A stretch of DNA of 9,124 nucleotides. Origin: JBHIFB01 sp046760905. Lineage in GTDB: Bacteria > Gemmatimonadota > CAZMKB01. The DNA lies in NCBI GenBank assembly GCA_046760905.1, contig JBHIFB010000129.1, positions 1 to 9,124 on the forward strand. Reading direction: 5' to 3'. Below, in pieces: positions 1 through 6,098 of the stretch. Both the position numbers and the translations under genes were made by a program. The notes under the pieces were generated by a model. It did not search any database. It was not told the origin of the DNA and saw only the letters and a program-made list of their open reading frames with translations. Within the stretch, counting starts at the first letter, position 1. Each line of letters begins with the position of its first letter.

Positions 1-1503
1 TCGACCGGCTTCCTCTTCGAGTTCATTCACCTCTTTGCAGGCATCATCGGTAACTCTTACATCTACCGTGAGGAGGAGAGGCTCAGGCGGGGAAAGGAAG
101 AGTTCCACGAACTGAAGGGCCGTGAGGCCGGGATATTCCGCAGTGACCAGCTCGATGATCTGGCAGCATACATCGGCAAGTATTTCAAGAAATACCCGTC
201 AGGGCTCGAGAAGGATGTTTCGACCTGGCGAAAGCGAAATAGAAAGCGCATCCTTGAGTACTTCGGGGGTTCGGAAGAGGACTGGGAGGACTATAAGTGG
301 CATCTTAAGAATGTGATCCGCGATGCGAAGACACTGAAAGAACTTGTTGAGATCACTCCCGATCAGGAAGAGTCTATCAACCTGGCCATCAGCCACCGCA
401 TCCCCTTCGGCATCACTCCTTACTATCTCTCCCTCATGGACAGGAAGATGTCCCTCGGCTATGACCACGCCATCCGTGCCCAGGTCATCCCTCCGCTTCA
501 CTACGTCAGGGAAGTGATCAAGCACAAGGAGGACCGTGGTCAGACTCTTGATTTCATGGGAGAGCACGACACCTCCCCCCACGATCTCATTACCAGGCGT
601 TACCCGATGGTCGCTATACTGAAACCCTTCAACACCTGCAGCCAGATATGCGTATACTGCCAGCGGAACTGGGAGCTCGACTCGGTTCTCGACGAACATG
701 CCGAGATGGGTAAAAAGAGAATAGATGAGGCACTCGACTGGTTCGCCGAGCATCCTACTGTCTCCGACGTCCTCGTAACAGGGGGCGATCCTGCTATCAT
801 GACGGATGAGCGGCTCGATCACATCTTCGGGCGGCTTGCTGAGATGAATCATGTTCAGCGTATCCGCCTCGGAACCCGCACTCCTGTCGTTCTGCCTATG
901 AGGATAAACAAAGGTTTCGCGGGCGTTTTGAAGAAATACCACAAACCTGGTATCAGGGAGTTCTGTGTGGTCACCCACTTCGAGCATCCATATGAGATCT
1001 CGCACGACTCTCTTAAGGCGATCGAGAGGATTAAAAAACTCGGCATCTCGGTCTACAACCAGGAGGTCTTCACACTCGAGAACAGTCGCCGCTTCGAGAC
1101 TGCGAAGCTACGCCGCGATCTACGTCTCATCGGAGTCGATCCCTATTATACCTTCAACATGAAAGGGAAGGATGAGACCCGGAACTACCATGTTCCGATA
1201 GCACGACTCATGCAGGAAAGGAAGGAGGAAGCACGGCTTCTACCCGGCATAGATCGCACCGACGAGCCTGTCTTCAACGTTCCCCGCCTCGGGAAGAACC
1301 ACCTCATGAGGTGGCAGGACCACCGCCTCGTGATGATCAGGCCGGATGGCTCGCGGGTCTATGAGTTCCACCCCTGGGAAAAAAACATCCAGCAGGCTTC
1401 TACATACCTATACACAGACGTCCCGATCCTGGAGTTCCTGGTAGAGATGGAACGGCGCGGGGAGGACAAGCAGGAGTACCGCACTATCTGGTATTACTTC
1501 TAA
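1..1503 (+). CDS. KamA-family radical SAM aminomutase, probably glutamate 2,3-aminomutase-like (5' truncated)
   Basis: The frame is open from base 1 to TAA at 1501-1503, so 500 residues are present and the true start lies outside the window. An ATG at 448 or GTG at 313 would cut into the conserved region (DWEDYKWHLKN, then TPYYLSLMD) and is not a start. The radical SAM cluster motif CSQICVYC (CX3CX2C) has cysteine codons at 637, 649 and 658. A GGDP motif follows at 781-792. The lysine expected to bind PLP is in LGKN, codon 1294, where lysine 2,3-aminomutase has a Gly-rich GK. Exactly 44 residues earlier, where that enzyme has Asp293, this protein has Lys (codon 1162). The other substrate Asp (330) aligns with Asn (codon 1276). 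From memory, Lys/Asn at these sites marks glutamate 2,3-aminomutase, which makes beta-glutamate, a compatible solute. Family assignment is firm; substrate is inferred. At least 90 residues precede the conserved aminomutase region. The gene converges on the PEBP gene. Confidence 0.9.
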   Translation, partial: STGFLFEFIHLFAGIIGNSYIYREEERLRRGKEEFHELKGREAGIFRSDQLDDLAAYIGKYFKKYPSGLEKDVSTWRKRNRKRILEYFGGSEEDWEDYKWHLKNVIRDAKTLKELVEITPDQEESINLAISHRIPFGITPYYLSLMDRKMSLGYDHAIRAQVIPPLHYVREVIKHKEDRGQTLDFMGEHDTSPHDLITRRYPMVAILKPFNTCSQICVYCQRNWELDSVLDEHAEMGKKRIDEALDWFAEHPTVSDVLVTGGDPAIMTDERLDHIFGRLAEMNHVQRIRLGTRTPVVLPMRINKGFAGVLKKYHKPGIREFCVVTHFEHPYEISHDSLKAIERIKKLGISVYNQEVFTLENSRRFETAKLRRDLRLIGVDPYYTFNMKGKDETRNYHVPIARLMQERKEEARLLPGIDRTDEPVFNVPRLGKNHLMRWQDHRLVMIRPDGSRVYEFHPWEKNIQQASTYLYTDVPILEFLVEMERRGEDKQEYRTIWYYF

Positions 1504-1517
1504 GGTGCCGAAACATC

Positions 1518-2075
1518 TCACCTCGAATACCTTCCCATCAGCTGTCCCTCGGCTAGAACGTGTCCTTCCATCGCCTCCATCAGCTGCTTTTTCGAACTAC
1601 CGGCTTTCAGGTCGAGTCCGGTGTCAAGGGCGTAGAGCTTGAAAAAGTATCTGTGGGTTCCAGCCGGGGGGCACGGACCACCGTAACCGATTCTCCTGAA
1701 ATCTGTGATACCGTGTCTGGCACCATTTTCGAGCATCTCATCAGGCGGTACGGCTTCTGGGAGCCCTTTCGTGTCCGGAGGAATATTGAAAAGCACCCAG
1801 TGTACCCATGTGCCCATCGGTGCATCGGGATCGTCGCTGATCAGCGCGAGAGTTCGAGTGCCTTCGGGTATTCCCGTCCATGCGAGGGGAGGCGATACGT
1901 CCTCGCCATCGCAGGTGTATTTTTTCGGGATCATACCTCCTTCCTCGAAGGCGGTACTCGTGATTGTGATATCCATCTTCTCCCCCTTTCCTTTCTGGGA
2001 TTCAGATTGAGCCAGACCATGCGACATGTACAAAGCAAAAAAGGAAAGTAGCAGGCAGGAAATTTTCCAATGCAT
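1518..2075 (-). CDS. Exported YbhB/YbcL-family (PEBP, Raf kinase inhibitor-like) protein
   Basis: A 185-residue protein of the phosphatidylethanolamine-binding protein superfamily, bacterial YbhB/YbcL branch. Visible hallmarks are KYTCDGEDVSPPL at about 52-64, the ligand-pocket motif DDPDAP at 81-86 followed by WVHWVLFNIP, and GTHRYFFKLYALD at 139-151. The first 22 residues look like a Sec signal peptide (short basic start, hydrophobic core, GLA before QSES), so the product is probably periplasmic; the classic YbhB protein is cytoplasmic. Cys55 and Cys135 could form a disulfide after export. The ATG at 2075 is chosen because AAGGAGGT sits 5 nt upstream. A GTG at 2093 in the same frame is unlikely because the ribosome site would fall inside its coding sequence. 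The molecular role of these proteins in bacteria is poorly defined. The pilin gene lies 166 bp upstream on the same strand. Confidence 0.93.
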   Translation of the reverse strand: MHWKISCLLLSFFALYMSHGLAQSESQKGKGEKMDITITSTAFEEGGMIPKKYTCDGEDVSPPLAWTGIPEGTRTLALISDDPDAPMGTWVHWVLFNIPPDTKGLPEAVPPDEMLENGARHGITDFRRIGYGGPCPPAGTHRYFFKLYALDTGLDLKAGSSKKQLMEAMEGHVLAEGQLMGRYSR

Positions 2076-2080
2076 AGATG

Positions 2081-2088
2081 ACCTCCTT
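2081..2088 (-). promoter_or_regulatory. Strong Shine-Dalgarno site of the PEBP gene
   Basis: On the minus strand the sequence reads AAGGAGGT, then CATCT, then ATG at 2075. This is a full-length anti-16S match with 5-nt spacing. It decides the start codon and rules out the upstream in-frame GTG at 2093. Confidence 0.85.
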
Positions 2089-2241
2089 CTCACTCTTTAT
2101 GTGACAATCTCCCCGCGGAACTCCTTAATAATAGAGATAAAGATAAAAAGTGCAATTCAAGGAGAGAAAAACTATAGTGTATAACTAGATTTTACTCAGG
2201 GAAGAACAATCACGCAAGATATTTATTTGGGTATTCGAGGA

Positions 2242-2703
2242 TTAGTCCACTTCTGTGTGAAGGAGAATCCCGGTCTCGCTTATCTCCCACCTGTCGTTGT
2301 CACCATCCCTGTCGAGATTTCCCTTCCCCGAGGCGGTGAAAGTGGTGGAATCTGCAAAGTCTATGTTATAGGCGTATCTTGTGAGCCCCTTGGGATAAAA
2401 TCCGATGAGGGCCATATTTTGTGAGTGCTCACTCTTATCTGAATGCAGACCTGGTGGAATTTCCTTCATGGGAGGGCAACCGATGTAGGTGTTGTGACCC
2501 ACACGGTAGCCTTCTTCGAGGATCCGGATCTCACCGAGACATGCTTTTACTTCGCTGGTCTTCGATCTCTTAAGCAGGTTTCCGAAAACGGGTATCGCGA
2601 TTGTAGCTAGAATTCCTACGATGGCCACGACCATAATGAGCTCGGTCAGAGTGAACGCCTCTCTGCCAGGAGAATGGCTTTGAGCGATGGAAGACCTTGC
2701 CAT
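2242..2703 (-). CDS. Type IV pilin-like prepilin
   Basis: A 153-residue class III signal protein. The leader is 16 residues and ends in Arg-Glu-Ala; the predicted prepilin peptidase cut is A16|F17, giving a mature start FTLTELIMVV with the conserved Glu at +5. A long hydrophobic N-terminal helix follows (to about residue 41). The C-terminal domain has two cysteines (in VKACLGE and YIGCPPM) that could form a disulfide, and a DRDGDND loop before WEIS near the end that resembles a calcium-binding loop. ATG at 2703 is preferred over the in-frame GTG at 2715: GAGGTG lies 4 nt upstream of the ATG, and the predicted sigma-54 transcript starts at about 2717. Length and the lone gene would suit a major pilin of the PilA type, but a type II secretion pseudopilin or a minor pilin cannot be excluded. 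No pilus assembly gene is in the window. Confidence 0.92.
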   Translation of the reverse strand: MARSSIAQSHSPGREAFTLTELIMVVAIVGILATIAIPVFGNLLKRSKTSEVKACLGEIRILEEGYRVGHNTYIGCPPMKEIPPGLHSDKSEHSQNMALIGFYPKGLTRYAYNIDFADSTTFTASGKGNLDRDGDNDRWEISETGILLHTEVD

Positions 2704-2718
2704 AATACACCTCACAGT

Positions 2719-2741
2719 GCATAAATATGCAACATTTATGC
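2719..2741. repeat. Inverted repeat covering the sigma-54 promoter core
   Basis: Perfect 8-bp arms, GCATAAAT (2719-2726) and ATTTATGC (2734-2741), are separated by 7 bp. The dyad lies over both the -24 and -12 elements and reaches close to the predicted start. A smaller overlapping palindrome, TGCATA-AA-TATGCA, lies at 2718-2731. It may be a binding site for a repressor or co-regulator of the pilin gene, or a by-product of the AT-rich promoter. Confidence 0.5.
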
Positions 2742-2743
2742 CA
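2728..2743 (-). promoter_or_regulatory. Sigma-54 (RpoN) -24/-12 promoter of the pilin gene
   Basis: The minus strand reads TGGCATAAATGTTGCA, matching the sigma-54 consensus TGGCAC-N5-TTGCW with correct spacing between the invariant GG (2742-2741) and GC (2730-2729). Only the C at position six is replaced by T. Transcription would start near 2717, about 14 nt before the pilin ATG, leaving room for the GAGGTG ribosome site. RpoN control of pilA with a PilR-type activator is known in Pseudomonas, Myxococcus and Geobacter, so the context fits. Activator sites further upstream were not identified. Confidence 0.8.
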
Positions 2744-2840
2744 TAATTGAAGAAATTTCATAACATTTTTATACAACAGGACATCTCTCACAAATCAAAA
2801 TCTGTTTGAGTATATGGGGAAACTCCATCTAACGAATTCA

Positions 2841-2869
2841 TTGACAAGAAACGGCTTTCAGGATATTAT
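2841..2869 (+). promoter_or_regulatory. Sigma-70 type promoter of the export operon
   Basis: A consensus -35 box TTGACA (2841-2846) is followed after exactly 17 bp by TATTAT (2864-2869), a five-of-six match to the -10 consensus. The start would be near 2876, giving a leader of about 94 nt before the ATG at 2970. The promoter lies 98 bp from the pilin sigma-54 promoter and faces the other way. Its position shows that an in-frame ATG at 2814 cannot be the start of the first operon gene. Confidence 0.78.
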
Positions 2870-2956
2870 GCAGATTTATAATTTGAGAAATCGTTGCATG
2901 CAGTCTGTCGCGCTTTTTCTCGAAAAACTGTCTTTAACACTGATGTCTGATCAAGT

Positions 2957-2963
2957 GAGGAGG
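2957..2963 (+). promoter_or_regulatory. Shine-Dalgarno site of the LolA-like gene
   Basis: GAGGAGG is followed by AAAATC and then ATG at 2970, a spacing of 6 nt. It selects this ATG over an in-frame ATG at 2982, which has a GGAGG only 3 nt upstream, and over the distant ATG at 2814. Confidence 0.75.
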
Positions 2964-2969
2964 AAAATC

Positions 2970-3752
2970 ATGCGGAGGATCATGCGGTTTTTTACTGTCT
3001 ATATCCTTTCAACTCTTATCCTGTTTTTATGCCTGCCAGGTGAGAGCTTCTGCATCACTGGCCGCGAAATTATGGAGCGGTCCAAAAAGGCGAATCAGAG
3101 CGAGACACAGGTCACCGATATACACATGCTCTTGATAGACAAGAAAGGGAAAGAGCAGGAACGGGCCGTGAAGATCTGGGCGATCCAGGGTGATGTCGAC
3201 AGATCACTCACCCGATTCACAAAACCGAAAAGTGTGGCCGGCGTCGGATTCCTGGTGTTGTCCGAGGGCGGTAAGGCTAAAAGATGGCTATATATGCCGA
3301 AGTCAAAGAAGACACGCATGATCGCCGAGGGAGATAAGAACAAGACCTTCATGGGGACAGATTTCACTTATTACGATCTGAGTCCGCATGATCTGGACAA
3401 CGAGACATTTGACAGGGTTAAGGAGGCTAAGGTGGATGGACATGCGTGCTATGAGGTCAGAGGCCGCTCGAAGACACCGGAGACATCCCTTTACGGAGAT
3501 GTAGTAAAGTTCATTCGCAAGGATAATTACGTACCGATAAGAGTCGATTTCTATGATAAGTCCGGGAAACTTCTGAAACGGTCGAAGGTTTTGGATCTCA
3601 AGAAGATAGATGGGAACTGGACGCCGATGAAAATGGAGATGCACAATGTCCAGATCGATCACAAGACGATCATGACCGTCAAGGAAGTAGAGTACGACAT
3701 GAAGATACCCAGCAAGACCTTCACCAAGACTAACCTGGAGAAGGGTCGATAG
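2970..3752 (+). CDS. LolA-like outer membrane lipoprotein-sorting family protein (periplasmic)
   Basis: A 260-residue protein with an N-terminal signal sequence (basic MRRIMR, hydrophobic core at about 7-23). The remainder matches the LolA-like family usually annotated as outer membrane lipoprotein-sorting protein. Hallmarks are RFTKPKSVAGVGFLV at 82-96, WLYMPKSKKTR at 106-116, and FMGTDFTYYDL at 127-137. In place of the usual lipoprotein-carrier role for every lipoprotein, members of this branch are typically encoded next to RND/MMPL exporters, as here. I infer that it shuttles a hydrophobic cargo across the periplasm for the RND protein encoded 6 bp downstream. There is no convincing lipobox, so it is probably soluble, although the LFLC stretch leaves some doubt. 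Alternative starts at 2814 and 2982 are less likely because of the promoter and ribosome-site positions. Confidence 0.88.
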   Translation: MRRIMRFFTVYILSTLILFLCLPGESFCITGREIMERSKKANQSETQVTDIHMLLIDKKGKEQERAVKIWAIQGDVDRSLTRFTKPKSVAGVGFLVLSEGGKAKRWLYMPKSKKTRMIAEGDKNKTFMGTDFTYYDLSPHDLDNETFDRVKEAKVDGHACYEVRGRSKTPETSLYGDVVKFIRKDNYVPIRVDFYDKSGKLLKRSKVLDLKKIDGNWTPMKMEMHNVQIDHKTIMTVKEVEYDMKIPSKTFTKTNLEKGR

Positions 3753-3758
3753 GTCCCC

Positions 3759-6098
3759 ATGGACCGACTCGCAAACGGCATCATTCGCCTGAGAATCCCT
3801 ATCCTACTGACTGCTTTTGGGGTAACCGTTTGGCTCGCTTCTTACGTGCCCCGAATACAGTTCGATTCGTCCTCCGACGGCAGCATACCACGAGGCGACC
3901 CGGAGCAGGCTTTCTTCAAGGAAACAATCGAAACATTCGGCAATGACCAGGTTTCTATCGTCGTAGTTGACGCACCGGAGCCCGATGGAGTGTTCACAGG
4001 CAGGACTCTACGCAAGATAGACCGTCTGACAGGTGCCATTGAAAAACTGGAAGGGGTCGAGGAGGTAGTGAGCCTCACGAATGCCCGATACCTCACCGGT
4101 GCAGGGGAAATGCTGGAGATGCCGCTAGTTGTCCCTGAAATCCCTGAGGATCCCAGTGAAATGCGCGATCTCCGCGGGTTCGTTCTCGGTAACGACCTGT
4201 TCCTGAAGACGCTGGTATCTGCCGATGGGAGGGCGGCGGCAATAAACATCTTCATGCGTGATTATCCGGATGCAGAGCTCATGGCACTCGACATAGACGG
4301 GAAGATCCAGGACATCATAAAGAAAGAAAAAGGGCCTGAAGAGTTCCACTACGCGGGCTTCACGTATACGCGCCGGGTTATCAATGCCACGATGCATCGC
4401 GATCTGAAGGTATTCGTTCCCCTCACCATCGGTCTCATCACACTGGTACTCTTTCTCACCTTCAGGAACTTTCGAGGCGTTGCACTCCCGCTCATGACAG
4501 TCGTGGTTAGCACTCTGTGTACAATGGGACTCATCGGCTTTCTCAACAAACCGCTATCGCTTGTACTTACGATCCTCCCACCGCTGCTCATAGCAATCGG
4601 TAGCTCATACTCGATACACATCATCAGCCATTTCGATGATAATCTGCGCGGCGATGATCACATCACCAGCCGTGACGCGGCACAGAACACTCTCAGCGAT
4701 CTGCTTCTCCCGATGGCCATGACTGCCCTGACCACTATAATTGGATTCGGCTCACTCGTTGTTAATCCGATTCCAAACATAAACAAGATGGGGTTCTTCG
4801 CGATGGCCGGGATCGCGTTCACATTCATAATCACAGTAACGGTGTTACCATCTATACTTTCTCTTTCAAAGCCCCGACGTGTAAGCGATAATAAAAGTCG
4901 AAGTTTCGACAGGATGGAACGATTTCTGGGCCGACTGGCCGGCTTCAACGAACGTCGCCGGATCTGGGTGGCGGTCTTTTCGGTGTGTATAGCTCTCCTG
5001 TCACTGTGGGGGCTTCTTGGAGTCAAGGTAGACACTAACTTCCTTTCATATTTCGATGAGGATTCAGACATCCGCAAGACCGCTGATATAGTCTCTGAAA
5101 AACTTGCCGGGGCTTCGACATTCTTCCTCGTTGTAGATGGGAAGGAGCCAGACAGCATGAAGCGCCCAGAGCTGCTTAAGGCAGTGGATCGGATACAGGA
5201 GTTTATGGAGAGCCTCCCGGGAGTCGACAAAACTGTGTCTATCATAGGCCACCTTAAACGTCTCCACATGGCCTTGAATTATGATCACCCCGACTCCTTG
5301 AAGGTACCGGACGATGAAGGCGTTATCGAGGAGGAGCTACTGCTTTTCAGCATTTCCCAGGATCCAGCCGCGATCGAACGGTATGTAAACGGTGACTTCA
5401 GCCAGATCACAGTTTTCGCCAGAACGAGTCTCGTAGGATCTACAGAGATGTTCAGCACGCTCCGACGCATCACCGATTTTGCCATGGAAGAACTTCCCGA
5501 AGGATACACAGCAAGACCAACAGGAACGATAGTTGTGCTCACTTACGCTACCGAAGCCGTTGCACGTGGTCAGCGCGATTCACTCGGATTGGCACTCGTG
5601 ATAATATTCATTGTGATGATGATACTCTTTAGATCAGTGAGAGCAGGACTTCTATCGATGGTCCCCAACGCCGTCCCCATACTCATTGTCTTTGGTTTGA
5701 TGGGTATGACAGGCACATCACTGAATATAGGGACCAGCATCATAGCCTGCACAGCTCTTGGAATCTCTGTAGACGACACTATCCACCTTATGACAGAGTA
5801 TGGACGCCGGATGCGTGTATTGAAGAATCGAAAGCGGGCAGTTGAGGAGAGCATCAAGACCATCGGCCGACCAGTGATATACACGAGCGTGACGCTCTTC
5901 TTCGGATTCTTGATACTGTCATTATCAAATTTCGAGATGATCAGCTCAGTCGGTTTCCTGACAGGAACAACCATGCTCACTGCGCTCTGCGCGGATCTCG
6001 TACTCTTACCCGTGATCCTCATTTCAACGAAATCTATGCCAGGTATGAAACGCGAACCCAGGGTTACTAAAGGCTACAAAGGGGGCTCAAAGAAATGA
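3759..6098 (+). CDS. RND/MMPL superfamily exporter (two-repeat, 12 TM)
   Basis: A 779-residue inner-membrane protein with internal two-fold repeat. TM1 is at about 9-30, followed by a large periplasmic loop, then a TM cluster at about 218-369. TM7 is at about 399-421, followed by a second large loop, then a TM cluster at about 608-757. This is the layout of proton-driven RND exporters of the MMPL/COG1033 group that move lipids, hopanoids or other hydrophobic molecules, as opposed to the roughly 1000-residue drug-efflux pumps. The second repeat keeps an acidic pair in the motif GISVDDTIHL (Asp672, Asp673, His676). The matching place in the first repeat is GSSYSIHII (Ser283, Tyr284, His287) and has no Asp. 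The ATG at 3759 follows the upstream stop by 6 bp, with a weak AGGT as ribosome site, so translation may depend on coupling. The last four bases overlap the next start (ATGA). Cargo is unknown; lipid is likely from the partners. Confidence 0.92.
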   Translation: MDRLANGIIRLRIPILLTAFGVTVWLASYVPRIQFDSSSDGSIPRGDPEQAFFKETIETFGNDQVSIVVVDAPEPDGVFTGRTLRKIDRLTGAIEKLEGVEEVVSLTNARYLTGAGEMLEMPLVVPEIPEDPSEMRDLRGFVLGNDLFLKTLVSADGRAAAINIFMRDYPDAELMALDIDGKIQDIIKKEKGPEEFHYAGFTYTRRVINATMHRDLKVFVPLTIGLITLVLFLTFRNFRGVALPLMTVVVSTLCTMGLIGFLNKPLSLVLTILPPLLIAIGSSYSIHIISHFDDNLRGDDHITSRDAAQNTLSDLLLPMAMTALTTIIGFGSLVVNPIPNINKMGFFAMAGIAFTFIITVTVLPSILSLSKPRRVSDNKSRSFDRMERFLGRLAGFNERRRIWVAVFSVCIALLSLWGLLGVKVDTNFLSYFDEDSDIRKTADIVSEKLAGASTFFLVVDGKEPDSMKRPELLKAVDRIQEFMESLPGVDKTVSIIGHLKRLHMALNYDHPDSLKVPDDEGVIEEELLLFSISQDPAAIERYVNGDFSQITVFARTSLVGSTEMFSTLRRITDFAMEELPEGYTARPTGTIVVLTYATEAVARGQRDSLGLALVIIFIVMMILFRSVRAGLLSMVPNAVPILIVFGLMGMTGTSLNIGTSIIACTALGISVDDTIHLMTEYGRRMRVLKNRKRAVEESIKTIGRPVIYTSVTLFFGFLILSLSNFEMISSVGFLTGTTMLTALCADLVLLPVILISTKSMPGMKREPRVTKGYKGGSKK

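Noticed and set aside
199..1005. A 268-codon open frame on the minus strand, antisense to the aminomutase gene
   Set aside because: It lies opposite well-conserved radical SAM coding sequence, has no ribosome site and shows no recognisable domain; it is a shadow of the real gene.
1501..1525. Possible shared terminator between the convergent aminomutase and PEBP genes
   Set aside because: Only a 5-bp AGGTG/CACCT pairing is present, without a T-tract on either strand.
2104..2241. A separate promoter for the PEBP gene in the AT-rich gap after the pilin gene
   Set aside because: TTGAAT and TATTAT boxes are present on the minus strand, but the spacing is 21 bp; other pairings are weaker, so I could not support one.
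2885..2921. Possible leader hairpin GAGAAA/TTTCTC in the export operon leader
   Set aside because: Only 6 bp with a 25-nt loop, and no known riboswitch or attenuator pattern around it.
2814..2969. N-terminal extension of the LolA-like gene from an ATG at 2814
   Set aside because: The sigma-70 promoter lies inside the extension, and the signal sequence and good ribosome site both belong to the ATG at 2970.
4658..5269. A 203-codon minus-strand open frame inside the RND gene
   Set aside because: The plus frame has clear TM segments and RND repeats over the same bases; the minus frame is low-complexity, rich in Arg and Ser, as expected of a shadow.
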